NCBI GenBank assembly: GCA_947165255.1 | Contig: CAMUZR010000008.1 | Location: forward strand, 1 to 64,000 | DNA: 64,000 nucleotides | DNA from: an uncultured Bacteroidales bacterium | GTDB taxonomy: Bacteria > Bacteroidota > Bacteroidia > Bacteroidales > P3 | Reading direction: 5' to 3' | Translations under genes and position numbers: made by a program | Shown here: one piece after another, positions 25,188 through 34,554 of the stretch | Numbering within the stretch: the stretch's first letter is position 1 | Layout: each line of letters starts with the position of its first letter | The notes under the pieces: model-generated | Databases searched by the model: none | What the model saw: only the letters and a program-made list of their open reading frames with translations | What the model was told of the DNA's origin: nothing

Positions 25188-25885
25188 TGAAAAAAGAAAT
25201 ACAACAAACCCAACATAGCATCGTCCTATATCAGAACGACGATAGCAATGTATGTGTCAACGTTTACTACAACAATGAGACCTTCTGGCTGACACAGAAA
25301 GCTATGGCGGAGTTATTTGGATGCTCGACCGACAATATTTCCCTCCACTTGAAGAAAATCTTTTCCGAAGGAGAACTGGATAAGGATTCTGTTACCGAGA
25401 AAAACTCGGCAACTGCTTCCGATGGCAAGAACTACCTAACTACTTTCTATAATCTTGATGCTGTTATTGCTGTTGGTTATCGTGTCAATTCCCATCAGGC
25501 GACGGCCTTCCGTATTTGCGCAACTAAAACCTTGAAAGAATATATCACCAATGGTTTTGTGTTGAACGATGATATGCTCAAGAACGGTCGGCCTTTCGGT
25601 AAGGACTATTTTGACGAGCTGCTTGAACGTATCCGCGAGATTCGTGCCAGCGAACGCCATGCCTACCAGAAGATTGCCGATGTGTTTGAACAATGCAGCT
25701 ACGACTACGACAAGAAGAGTGAGACGACTAAGGCCTTTTACTCTTTTGTGCAGAACAAGCTGCATTTTGCTGTGACCGGCAAGACGGCTGCGGAACTCAT
25801 CTTTGAGCGTGCCGACTCAGCCCAACCCACTATGGGACTTACCACTTGGAGTGCTGCCCCCGACGGCAAATTACTTCTTCGGTGA
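25184..25885 (+). CDS. RhuM-family protein, copy 3 (C-terminally truncated)
   Basis: 233 aa against 340 in copy 1; it stops after SAAPDGKLLLR, losing the last 107 residues. Residues 2-46 are almost identical to copy 1, the next 45 or so (CSTDNISLHLKKIFSEGELDKDS...) are different, and the remainder is again close, mostly with silent changes. One oddity is C in RICATKTL where copy 1 has W. It may be non-functional or a truncated DNA-binding form. Confidence 0.7.
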   Translation: MMKKEIQQTQHSIVLYQNDDSNVCVNVYYNNETFWLTQKAMAELFGCSTDNISLHLKKIFSEGELDKDSVTEKNSATASDGKNYLTTFYNLDAVIAVGYRVNSHQATAFRICATKTLKEYITNGFVLNDDMLKNGRPFGKDYFDELLERIREIRASERHAYQKIADVFEQCSYDYDKKSETTKAFYSFVQNKLHFAVTGKTAAELIFERADSAQPTMGLTTWSAAPDGKLLLR

Positions 25886-25913
25886 TTGTCAATAGAAAGC
25901 ACTAAGTAGGAGA

Positions 25914-26885
25914 CTAGCTGCAGACATCGTAAACATAGCGGTATTTCTCTTGCCATTCGGCTGTACGGAGGGCGGCTGACAAAGGAGTGGTGGGATACCT
26001 ATCGGCTAGGGTATCGAGATAATCGGCAGCCGCGCTCCAAGCCTGCTCACGGTTGAACATCTTCTTGGGAACCCAGCGGTAGTATTCTGCCGCCAGCGCA
26101 TTACCTTTGTGCTTGCCGTCGTTGAGGGCCAAAAAGGCCGGTTTCATCTGGTCGAAAAGGGCCTGCAAAGGTGCGGAGGGATGCTGCAGAAGATATTCCT
26201 TTAGGTTGCGAGCCACAAAGAGAAACAGATGCTCGAAGTTAAACCAGCAGGAGGGGTCGCTGAGCAGGCGTGCATCCTCTTGGCTGTCGCGATAGTCGAA
26301 ATTCTTGATGCCGCGGTAGAGTTGCTGATGGCCCCGCAGTTCGCCCACCCGAAAGGTAAGTGAAAAACTGACGTAGTTGTCGTACTGGGAGTCATAATCA
26401 TCACGGCACCCGCTCAATGATATGTGCTGCCCTGCAGCCAGCGCAACCAACTCGTCAAAGGTGAATGTTGCGGGAAGCGAACGGGCGAGTTTGCGCAACT
26501 GAGACAAAGTGGCCTTCTGTCGCTCGACCGGGACATCCATGCCCACAAGGACAAAATCTGTACAGGTGCCGTCGCGATCGAGCCAGTGCTGATATTGGTC
26601 GGGGTGAGTCTGTTGGAAACGCTCCAACCGGTGCTTTTGAGCCTCGGAAAGGGGATGCAGACATTCTTTTATGGCCTCAAAGTACTTCATGCATGGCACA
26701 CCAGCCAACAGCCTCCCTTGGTAGCTAAAAAGGTCACGCAGGACAATCTGGCGGTATCTACAGCTGCCGCACTGGGCTTCGCCGTCCATTACCTCAGCAT
26801 CAAAGGGTTCATAAAAGCCCTGATGGACAGCCTCAACCCTTGTAATATTACCGTCGAAGTCAAGCCAACTTCCTGAATTATACAT
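25914..26885 (-). CDS. Protein of unknown function with CxxC motif
   Basis: 323 aa, not recognised. CGSCRYRQ near residues 39-46 could bind a metal, with further cysteines at about 65 (VPCMKYF) and 75. No signal peptide or membrane segment; moderately rich in aromatic residues and probably soluble. Its GC content matches the chromosomal backbone rather than the island, so the island ends between 25885 and 25914. It is the last gene of a minus-strand run, 29 bases after a lipoprotein gene. Confidence 0.6.
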   Translation of the reverse strand: MYNSGSWLDFDGNITRVEAVHQGFYEPFDAEVMDGEAQCGSCRYRQIVLRDLFSYQGRLLAGVPCMKYFEAIKECLHPLSEAQKHRLERFQQTHPDQYQHWLDRDGTCTDFVLVGMDVPVERQKATLSQLRKLARSLPATFTFDELVALAAGQHISLSGCRDDYDSQYDNYVSFSLTFRVGELRGHQQLYRGIKNFDYRDSQEDARLLSDPSCWFNFEHLFLFVARNLKEYLLQHPSAPLQALFDQMKPAFLALNDGKHKGNALAAEYYRWVPKKMFNREQAWSAAADYLDTLADRYPTTPLSAALRTAEWQEKYRYVYDVCS

Positions 26886-26914
26886 ACCTATCCCATATTA
26901 ACCGTAATTATATA

Positions 26915-28021
26915 CTAAAAATCTAAAGGAATCAGCGACGGTAGTTTGCCAATCATGCGGCAGTGGATGTCGGCAGTGAGGTTGTCGTAGGAGGTGCTGC
27001 GGGCCTCGGGGAGGGCGGCAGCCAAAGCCTGACGTGCCGCAAGCCATTTTGAGAAAGTGTTGCGCAAGTTATCTACTCGCTCTGTCACTGTTTCTTGGCT
27101 TGGAATGCATTCCTCCATATCTAACTCTTTCAGTAAGTCGATATCCTCGGGCACGGAACTCTTGGCAATCCAGTCCTCCCATTGCTGGGTGTTGACGGTG
27201 CGTCCCTTCTGCTTGTACTCCTCTCCGACAAGTACAATAGAGCGTTCAATGGCTAGTTCGGCCCGACGATTTTGCATCATGTTAGAGTAGTAAGCCTCTA
27301 TTTCCATCGGATTCATGCTGTATCTTTCCTGTAAGTATGACACATCGCGCCAAAGGGAGAAGCGGGCCTGATTGAGAGCATACCAGGTCTTATACTCTTC
27401 CTGTGCCAGCGACTTGAGATTGCTGGGCACCTCGGAGAGCCACTGGCGGTAGGCCTCGATGGTACGATAGAACTCCACCAATGTCAACAAGGAGCTTTGC
27501 ACGTTCAACTCCAACTGTGTTTGAGAGGAAAATTTGTCTGTTAATCGTTCTATCTCAAAAAGGGCCGAGTCGGGTGCCACGTTGGGTATCTCGGATTTAA
27601 AAGAGTCCAGCACAACATTGACTGCCCTGGCAAACTGCAGTTGGTCCATGGCATCGCCATTCAGGAGGGCCACCTCATGCATTCGCATAACACGGTTAGC
27701 CAAACGCATGGCACAGGAGTCGCGCCTAGTGGCGAGATACTGACTGGCATGTTCCGGTGCTACTTTCGCCTGCTCAAAATTATTGTAGTTAAAGAGCCAC
27801 CCTTCAACCGAGTGTATCTCGGCCAGCCCTAATAAGTCATTGCACGAGATAGGGCTCTGCACTACGACATTCTCGATATAGGCAATGCTGTCCTCACCCG
27901 TATATCCTTCGGGAACCTGTACCGTGTCGCGCGGGTCGAAACTGCTAGGATTCTGACCACAAGAAACCCAAAAAAGAGTTGCCAAACAGGCGCAAATAAA
28001 CTTTATATTCACCAGTTTCAT
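26915..28021 (-). CDS. Putative lipoprotein, helical
   Basis: 368 aa from MKLVNIKF; a start four codons upstream (28033) is also possible. The signal ends in LFWVSC, giving a lipidated cysteine near residue 21. The mature protein is helix-rich with many Q, E and R residues and no recognised domain. Located between comM and the unknown CxxC protein, 21 bases after comM, so probably co-transcribed. Confidence 0.65.
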   Translation of the reverse strand: MKLVNIKFICACLATLFWVSCGQNPSSFDPRDTVQVPEGYTGEDSIAYIENVVVQSPISCNDLLGLAEIHSVEGWLFNYNNFEQAKVAPEHASQYLATRRDSCAMRLANRVMRMHEVALLNGDAMDQLQFARAVNVVLDSFKSEIPNVAPDSALFEIERLTDKFSSQTQLELNVQSSLLTLVEFYRTIEAYRQWLSEVPSNLKSLAQEEYKTWYALNQARFSLWRDVSYLQERYSMNPMEIEAYYSNMMQNRRAELAIERSIVLVGEEYKQKGRTVNTQQWEDWIAKSSVPEDIDLLKELDMEECIPSQETVTERVDNLRNTFSKWLAARQALAAALPEARSTSYDNLTADIHCRMIGKLPSLIPLDF

Positions 28022-28042
28022 TTTGTAATACAATCGTATGGA

Positions 28043-29584
28043 TTAGACTCCACCCCAACTGTCGCGGTCGAGGGAGCGATAGGTGAGGGCTTCGGCAAGG
28101 TGCTCAGCAGTAATGTTTGTGGCTTGGGCAAGGTCGGCAATGGTGCGGGCCACTTTCAAGATGCGGTCATAGGCACGGGCCGAGAGACCCAAGCGATCCA
28201 TGGCCAAGCGCATCATCTCCTGACACTCGCTGTCGAGGACACAATACTGCCGGAAGAGCTTGCTGTCCATCTGCGCATTGCAGTGGATGCCGGAGCAATT
28301 GCGGAAACGATCCTCCTGAATTTTGCGTGCGGCAATGACTCGTTGTCGAATATCGGCACTGCTTTCGCCCGGCTGCTTGACAGAGAGTTCGCTGAAAGGC
28401 ACTGGAATAACTTCTACCTGAATGTCGATTCGGTCCAGCAGCGGGCCAGAGATTTTGTTCATGTATTTCTTAACCGCCCCGGGGGGACAGGTGCACTGGA
28501 TAGTGGGGTGGTTATAGTAGCCGCAGGGGCAGGGGTTCATGGCAGCCACGAGCATGAAACTGGCGGGATAGTCCACCGTCATCTTGGCCCGCGAGACGGT
28601 GACACGCCGTTCTTCCATGGGCTGGCGAAGCACCTCTAAGACCGAGCGACGAAACTCGGGCAGCTCGTCCAGGAAAAGCACTCCGTTGTGTGCCAGGCTG
28701 ATTTCGCCCGGCTGGGGGTTGGTTCCGCCACCTACCAAGGCAACGTCGGAAACTGTATGGTGGGGGGCACGGAAAGGCCGGACGGCTATGAGGGAGTCCT
28801 GCTGGCGCATCTTGCCGGCCACGCTGTGGATTTGGGTGGTTTCCAATGCTTCCTCCAGACTCAACGGCGGCAGGATGGAGGGCATACGCTTGGCAAGCAT
28901 GGTCTTGCCCGAACCCGGAGGGCCTATCATGATTACGTTGTGGCCACCGGCGGCAGCTATCTCCAAGGCCCGTTTGAGTACCTCTTGGCCTTTGACATCG
29001 GCAAAGTCGTACTGATACTGGTTGAGATGGGAGGCGAACTCGGCTCGGGTGTCGACAATGGTGGGTTGCATCATTTGCTCGCCGTTGAGATGGTCCACCA
29101 CCTGCTTGACATTGGCGGCTCCATAGACTTCGAGATTGTTGACGATGGCGGCTTCTCGGGCATTTTCTTGCGGGACGATGATTCCTTTGAAATGGTGGCG
29201 TCGGGCCTCTATGGCGATGGGTAAGACTCCTTTGATGGGTCGTAGGGTTCCGTCGAGCGAGAGCTCGCCCATGATGAGGTAGCTGGGGAGATCGTCGGAT
29301 CGCATCTCGCCCGAAGCGGCCAAGATGCCTATGGCAATGGTAAGGTCGTAGGAGGCTCCTTCTTTCTTCAAGTCGGCGGGGGCCATGTTAACCACCACTT
29401 TCTTGCCAGGGATATGGTATCCATGCTGGCTGACAGCAGTGGCAATGCGCTGTTGACTTTCGCGAACAGCGTTGTCAGGGAGTCCCACAATGGAAAATCC
29501 TACTCCTTTGTCGACACTGACTTCGACGGTAACAAGCATGGCTCCTACACCGTAAATGGCACTACCAAAAGTCTTGACTAACAT
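28043..29584 (-). CDS. comM: YifB/ComM-family Mg chelatase-like AAA+ ATPase
   Basis: 513 aa from MLVKTFGSAIYGV. Seen: N-terminal Lon-protease-like fold (VEVSVDKGVGFSIVGLPDNAVRES), Walker A GPPGSGKTMLAKR near 220, Walker B FLDELPEF near 300, and the cysteine cluster NPCPCGYYNHPTIQCTCPP. In naturally transformable bacteria ComM is a branch-migration helicase that helps integrate incoming DNA; in others the role is unknown. A frame 12 codons longer starts at 29620, but homologs begin at the chosen site. Confidence 0.93.
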   Translation of the reverse strand: MLVKTFGSAIYGVGAMLVTVEVSVDKGVGFSIVGLPDNAVRESQQRIATAVSQHGYHIPGKKVVVNMAPADLKKEGASYDLTIAIGILAASGEMRSDDLPSYLIMGELSLDGTLRPIKGVLPIAIEARRHHFKGIIVPQENAREAAIVNNLEVYGAANVKQVVDHLNGEQMMQPTIVDTRAEFASHLNQYQYDFADVKGQEVLKRALEIAAAGGHNVIMIGPPGSGKTMLAKRMPSILPPLSLEEALETTQIHSVAGKMRQQDSLIAVRPFRAPHHTVSDVALVGGGTNPQPGEISLAHNGVLFLDELPEFRRSVLEVLRQPMEERRVTVSRAKMTVDYPASFMLVAAMNPCPCGYYNHPTIQCTCPPGAVKKYMNKISGPLLDRIDIQVEVIPVPFSELSVKQPGESSADIRQRVIAARKIQEDRFRNCSGIHCNAQMDSKLFRQYCVLDSECQEMMRLAMDRLGLSARAYDRILKVARTIADLAQATNITAEHLAEALTYRSLDRDSWGGV

Positions 29585-29679
29585 AGAGCGAGTGGATAAA
29601 AAAAGATTTTCGGCGGCCAACAGGATGAGATCCTAAAAAGGAGCACACACTGCTGACCGCCGAAAGATGGATGGATTGT

Positions 29680-30192
29680 TTACTTAAGACCGAGTTTTTT
29701 CTTAACAAGGGGCATAATGTCGTCGCTGTCTTGGGAATATAGGACAGCACCGACACCGGCATCGAAAATATAGGTGTATCCATTCTCTTTACCGACCTCT
29801 TCGATGGCGGCCTTGGCACGGTCAACGATGGGCTTCAGGAGGGTTTCTTGACGCTCCTCGAGCAGTTTCTGGGCATTGGACTGGAACTCCTCTATGCGGG
29901 CTCCCATGGCCTGAAGGTCGCTCTCTTTGGTTTTGCGGATAAGCTCAGAGAGCTGGTCGCGCTTGGCCATGTATTCGTTCACCTTGCTTTCGTACTCTTT
30001 CTTCATGGCATCCATCTCGGCTTGAGCATCCTCTACATCTTTCTGCAGCTGAGCCATTGCGGTGTCGCGGCCTGGCATAATCTGCATCAGTTCATTAGAG
30101 TTAATGTGACCGAGTTTGATGTTTTTCTGAGCCATAGCACTGCCGCCAAAGGCCAGCATGGCTACCAATACTACGATAAATCCTTTCTTCAT
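29680..30192 (-). CDS. OmpH/Skp periplasmic chaperone, copy 1
   Basis: 170 aa with a signal peptide (MKKGFIVVLVAMLAFGGSAMAQ). The Skp pattern is a short strand (KLGHINSNELMQIMPG), a long charged coiled coil (about 40-115) and a C-terminal body (YIFDAGVGAVLYSQDSDDIMPLVKKKLGL). It should shield unfolded outer membrane proteins on the way to BamA. Second of two paralogs behind bamA. Confidence 0.92.
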   Translation of the reverse strand: MKKGFIVVLVAMLAFGGSAMAQKNIKLGHINSNELMQIMPGRDTAMAQLQKDVEDAQAEMDAMKKEYESKVNEYMAKRDQLSELIRKTKESDLQAMGARIEEFQSNAQKLLEERQETLLKPIVDRAKAAIEEVGKENGYTYIFDAGVGAVLYSQDSDDIMPLVKKKLGLK

Positions 30193-30238
30193 TTTGTTTA
30201 TATAATTATGTTTTTACTAATAACCATTATAGGAGATA

Positions 30239-30874
30239 CTAGCGAATCTCTTTTTTTGAATTGTTGCGACCTGCATTACTATTGCTACCAGAAGAGCTGG
30301 AAGCACCTTTGTTGGCCGAATTAGAACCAGGGGAAGAGGTGGCTGACTCGGTGTTGCTCCCAGGCTTAATGCCTAACATTTCCAACACCTGGTTACTTAT
30401 GTCATATTTTTCACCTACATAGAGTACTGTATTGGAGGCAGCCTTGTCGAAAACGAAGGCATAACTCTTTTCGCGAGCAATACGCTCAATGGCATTGTAA
30501 ACGCGATCCTGGACAGGTTTTAGGAGTTCTGCACGCTTTTGGTCGAGGTCACCACCCGCAGAAAATCGCTGCCGCTGTAGGTTGCGGAGTTCTGTTTCCT
30601 TCGAATTGATTTCGTCTTGACGACGCTGCTTGAGGTTGTCGGGAAGTAGGTATGCCTCCTGCTGATAGCGCTCACGCAATTCGTCAACTTCTTGCTGTTT
30701 GCCATCCAACTCTCCCTTCCACTCGGTGATATATTTGTTTAGTTTGTTGAGCACTTGATTGTATTCGGGCATTTGACGCATGATGTAGTCGGTGTTGACA
30801 CATGCATACTTCTGAGCCTGTAGCTGGGGAAGGAAGGCTATGAGGAGAAGGATGGTTAGAGCTAGCTTTTTCAT
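30239..30874 (-). CDS. OmpH/Skp periplasmic chaperone, copy 2, with Ser/Asn-rich tail
   Basis: 211 aa, signal peptide MKKLALTILLLIAFLPQLQAQ, OmpH domain (YACVNTDYIMRQMPEYNQ, coiled coil, FVFDKAASNTVLYVGEKYDISNQVLEMLGI). Unlike its paralog it ends in about 40 low-complexity residues (S, N, G) that are probably disordered. It starts 15 bases after bamA. Confidence 0.92.
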   Translation of the reverse strand: MKKLALTILLLIAFLPQLQAQKYACVNTDYIMRQMPEYNQVLNKLNKYITEWKGELDGKQQEVDELRERYQQEAYLLPDNLKQRRQDEINSKETELRNLQRQRFSAGGDLDQKRAELLKPVQDRVYNAIERIAREKSYAFVFDKAASNTVLYVGEKYDISNQVLEMLGIKPGSNTESATSSPGSNSANKGASSSSGSNSNAGRNNSKKEIR

Positions 30875-30889
30875 AGTGGGACTTTTGAA

Positions 30890-33424
30890 TTAGTCGATGC
30901 TCTGTCCGATGCTAAAATGGAAATGGGAACCGCCGTTGGCACCGTCAAAACCATAGCCCCAGTCAACACCGATAAGACCAAACATGGGCATATAAACCCT
31001 TACACCAAGGCCGGCTGAATTGTAAATGTTGAAGGGCTGGAAGTCGCGGATGCTGCTCCATGCGTTACCACCCTCAAGAAATCCAAGTACCCAGACAGTG
31101 GCCATAGCACTTTCGACAATGGGTTGGCGAATTTCAAGGGTATAGCGGTCGAAAACAGAGGCTCCGTCGTCGGGACTAAGAGAGTTGTTTTCGTAGCCAC
31201 GCAGGGGTACTACCTCACGACCATCGAGCATCCACGAAGAGAGACCGTCGCCACCAAGGAAGTAACGTCCGAAAGGAGAGGTGCCGATACTCTTGTTGTA
31301 TGAACCGAGCCAGCCGAAACGGGCACGTGCATTAAGAACAACGTCACCAACAAGATTCAGCATCCAAGAACCGCGGAGGTTAATCTTATAATATTCTACC
31401 AAGCGGTATTTGTCCTGAGAACTTATATTGGAATAGTCCTTGCCGCTGATGAGGGAATAGGGAGGGGTGACATAGCCTGAGACTGATATTTCAGAACCAC
31501 TACGGGCATAGATGGGAGAGTCAAGTGAATTACGGCTGAGTGTAAGGCCATAGGAGAGGTCATTGGCCTTGCCATCGGTGAAAGCAGTACCGGCTAAGAT
31601 GGTATAGTTATGAAGGTTGTAGTGTTTGTATGAGAGACTATGGGATATGATGAAGTAGTCATCGGGCCACTTGAGACGTTTGGACAGGGAGACACCGCCA
31701 CCAGTGAGACGGAGGCTCCAGTAGCGCGAGTCGGAATGGTTAGTGATGAAATAGCCGTTACTATAGAGATTATGATAGACCGAAACACTAAGGGACTGGG
31801 GACGTTTGCCACCAAGCCAGGGTTCGGTGAAAGAAGCATTGAGTGCATAGTAGTACGTGCCGTTAGTGATGGCATTAAGGGAGAGCTTCTGACCGTCTCC
31901 AGCGGGCAGAGGCTGCCACGCTTTTTTGTTGAAAATATTGCGGGCAGAGAAGTTATTAAGGGTCAGACCAATCTGACCAATAATCATTCCACTGCCATAG
32001 CCGCCCTGCAGCTGTATTTGGCTGGTATTGCCTTCCTCAACCTTGTAAACTACATCAACGGTGCCATCCTGTTGGTTAGGTTTGGCATCAGGGATGATAG
32101 ACTCTTCTTTGAAGTAGCCAAGGGTGGCCAGTTCGCGGCGGCTACGCATAATAGCATCGCGGCTGAAGAGGTCGCCAGGACGGGTGTGCAATTCGCGCAT
32201 GATGACTTTGTCATTAGTAATAGTGTTACCTTCGACTATGACATTGCGGATACGGGCTTGTTTGCCCTCAATGATGCGGATTTCAATGTCAATGGAATCG
32301 CCGCTGACACCCACTTCGACAGGCGTAGCGTTGAAGAATAGGTAGCCGTTGTCCATATAAAGCGAAGTGATGTCAGTACCGGCAGGATTGTAGGTGAGAT
32401 TAGTTTCCAGCAAAGTGCGGTTATATGGATCACCCTTATTGATGCGGAGGTGCCTTGAAAGCATCTCGGTAGGATATATAGTGTTGCCCGAAAAAGTGAT
32501 GTTACGGAAAAAGAACCTTCTGCCTTCATGGATTTTTATCTTAACTATCAGGCGGTCGGTCTTTGAGCCTTCACGATATACGGGATAGACAGTGTCGGAT
32601 ATGATGCGGGCATCGCGGAAACCTTTCTCGTTATAGTAGGTAATGATGCTCTCCAGGTCTTCGTCGAATTTTGACTCTTGGTATTTTGAAGCCTTCCAGA
32701 AACTAGGAGTCCAGAAGAAGAACTTCTTGAAATAGTTGACATCGTGAGTATTCTTCATCTGCTGCAACAGTTTGTTGGTGCTGATGCTGTCGTTGCCCTC
32801 GAATATGATAGAGTCAATTTTGACCTTTTTGCCTGTTCTGACATCGAAGTTAATCATCACACGGTTATCTTTACTTTTGGTGATGGTGTCGGGGGCGGTG
32901 GTGGCTTTGACCGAAACATTGGTATAGCCCTTCTCTAGATAGTAGGCACGAATCTTATTCTTGGCGGTAGTGAGCAGATTCTCAGTAACCACATCGCCAG
33001 CGGCAATCTTCATCTCCTCCTTAAGCTTGTCGACATCGTTCTTCTTGACACCGTCGAAATGAAAATAAGCTAGTTTGGGACGGCTACGCAGTTCTATTTC
33101 GAAGAAAATCTTATTGTCTTGAATGCGGGTTACGTATATTTGGACATCCTCAAAAAGACCCTGTTTCCATAGACGATCGACAGCTGTGGCAAGCTTGTCA
33201 CTTGGGACACGGATTTCGTCGCCTACCTGTAGACCAGCGATAAGGAGAATCATGCGGGTATCATAGTTTTCTGCACCTGAAAAGGTGATGCCACCAATTT
33301 CGTATACTTTGGGAGTGAGGTAGTCGATGTCATATTCCTGATTTCCGACAACGACCTGTGCATGGCTCGATACCGAAAACATCAGCACCAAGAGCAAAGG
33401 TAGGAAAGAAACTATCTTCTTCAT
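30890..33424 (-). CDS. bamA: Outer membrane protein assembly factor BamA
   Basis: 844 aa with signal peptide (MKKIVSFLPLLLVLMFSVSSHAQ). Several POTRA domains occupy about 40-420 (IGGITFSGAENYDTRMI..., RRFFFRNITFSGNTIYPTEMLSRHL, QARIRNVIVEGNTITNDKVI) and a 16-strand barrel follows, with FGRYFLGGDGL near 725 and PMFGLIGVDWGYGFDG near the end. It inserts beta-barrel proteins into the outer membrane. Directly followed by its two OmpH chaperones. Confidence 0.95.
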   Translation of the reverse strand: MKKIVSFLPLLLVLMFSVSSHAQVVVGNQEYDIDYLTPKVYEIGGITFSGAENYDTRMILLIAGLQVGDEIRVPSDKLATAVDRLWKQGLFEDVQIYVTRIQDNKIFFEIELRSRPKLAYFHFDGVKKNDVDKLKEEMKIAAGDVVTENLLTTAKNKIRAYYLEKGYTNVSVKATTAPDTITKSKDNRVMINFDVRTGKKVKIDSIIFEGNDSISTNKLLQQMKNTHDVNYFKKFFFWTPSFWKASKYQESKFDEDLESIITYYNEKGFRDARIISDTVYPVYREGSKTDRLIVKIKIHEGRRFFFRNITFSGNTIYPTEMLSRHLRINKGDPYNRTLLETNLTYNPAGTDITSLYMDNGYLFFNATPVEVGVSGDSIDIEIRIIEGKQARIRNVIVEGNTITNDKVIMRELHTRPGDLFSRDAIMRSRRELATLGYFKEESIIPDAKPNQQDGTVDVVYKVEEGNTSQIQLQGGYGSGMIIGQIGLTLNNFSARNIFNKKAWQPLPAGDGQKLSLNAITNGTYYYALNASFTEPWLGGKRPQSLSVSVYHNLYSNGYFITNHSDSRYWSLRLTGGGVSLSKRLKWPDDYFIISHSLSYKHYNLHNYTILAGTAFTDGKANDLSYGLTLSRNSLDSPIYARSGSEISVSGYVTPPYSLISGKDYSNISSQDKYRLVEYYKINLRGSWMLNLVGDVVLNARARFGWLGSYNKSIGTSPFGRYFLGGDGLSSWMLDGREVVPLRGYENNSLSPDDGASVFDRYTLEIRQPIVESAMATVWVLGFLEGGNAWSSIRDFQPFNIYNSAGLGVRVYMPMFGLIGVDWGYGFDGANGGSHFHFSIGQSID

Positions 33425-33774
33425 TCAGTGTTATATACTATACTTATACACGTTTTAATAACTTATAAAGTGCCAGACACTTTATACGCCTTAGTGAGTT
33501 AATAACTCTATTTTGTGTATTTTATTATATTTTACTTGCAAAAAAATATTTGAAATCTGTTTTTCTCTCGTCTTTGCCTAATTCATGCTCCAGAAGAACC
33601 GCACTCAAAAATCTCCCCTCCAGCAGCCTCGTGCCATCGCCATAGTTCCACTCTACCTTCGCTCTGTGCTCGCTCCTGGAGCGAAAAGGGACTAGATGTA
33701 CCCGGTTGTTACAAAAGAAGGGAGGACAATCTCGGCTAATACTAATCCTATTACCGATGACAGTCCCTAATACT
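33425..33774. other. Intergenic gap between bamA and uppS
   Basis: 350 bases, unusual because these genes are commonly adjacent. It contains a perfect stem CGCTCC-t-GGAGCG (33671-33683) but no T run that would make it a terminator. A 119-codon minus frame (33525-33884) crosses it but overlaps uppS and looks like no family. No clear promoter for bamA. Confidence 0.4.
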
Positions 33775-34515
33775 CTACTTAGCAACCTGGTCGCCTGTTT
33801 TGCCAAAACGGCGCTGACGGCTTTGATAGTCATATACTGCATCGAAAAAGTCCTCCTTGCGGAAATCAGGCCACAGCTGGTCACTGAAATAAAACTCGGT
33901 ATATGCCATCTGCCAAAGAAGGAAATTGCTTATCCGTAGTTCGCCACCGGTGCGTATCAGAAGGTCAGGGTCAGGGTAATTCCTGGTAGCAAGATAGTTG
34001 CGCAAGGTGTCTTCGGTGATGGTTTCGGGGGTTATGCGGCCCTCGCGGGCATCGGTACAGATTTGCCGAAGTGCCTCCGCAGTCTCCCAACGGGCACTAT
34101 AGCTTAAAGCCAGAACTAACGTCATCGCAGTATTGGCGGAGGTGTCCTTGATGCAGTCAAGTAATTTGAGGCGAGAGCGTTCGGGTATGCGCTGCGTATC
34201 GCCTATGGTTTCGAGCCTGACATTATACTCCATAAGAGTCTTAGTTTCGTCACGGATTGCTTTGATAAGCAGCTCCATCAGGCCATCTATTTCTTCTTGA
34301 GGGCGATTCCAGTTTTCAGTACTGAAAGTATATAGTGTGAGATACTTGACACCGCTAGCCACAGCAGCTTCCACAGCTTCGTGTACAGCCTTGATGGCAT
34401 GTTGGTGACCAAAGATACGCCGGTGAGACTGTTTCTGCGCCCAACGTCCATTACCGTCCATAATGATTGCCACATGCTGTGGTACGCGATTTTTGTCGAT
34501 GTCTTCAAGTTTCAT
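33775..34515 (-). CDS. uppS: Isoprenyl transferase (undecaprenyl pyrophosphate synthase)
   Basis: 246 aa. It makes C55-PP, the lipid carrier for peptidoglycan and surface glycans, from FPP and IPP. Seen: HVAIIMDGNGRWAQKQ (catalytic aspartate) at 14-29, YLTLYTFSTENWNRP, and the end DLLIRTGGELRISNFLLWQMAYTEFYFSDQLWPDF. Lies 39 bases downstream of a DUF6089 gene. Confidence 0.97.
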   Translation of the reverse strand: MKLEDIDKNRVPQHVAIIMDGNGRWAQKQSHRRIFGHQHAIKAVHEAVEAAVASGVKYLTLYTFSTENWNRPQEEIDGLMELLIKAIRDETKTLMEYNVRLETIGDTQRIPERSRLKLLDCIKDTSANTAMTLVLALSYSARWETAEALRQICTDAREGRITPETITEDTLRNYLATRNYPDPDLLIRTGGELRISNFLLWQMAYTEFYFSDQLWPDFRKEDFFDAVYDYQSRQRRFGKTGDQVAK

Positions 34516-34554
34516 ACTGATGTTTTTGTTTATGTTTAAATGAGTCTTGCTATG

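Noticed and set aside
15286-25913. Defence island as an integrative element or prophage
   Set aside because: No integrase, tRNA edge, direct-repeat ends or structural genes were found.
33525-33884. 119-codon minus frame between bamA and uppS
   Set aside because: Overlaps the uppS 3' end, lacks a plausible start and resembles no family.
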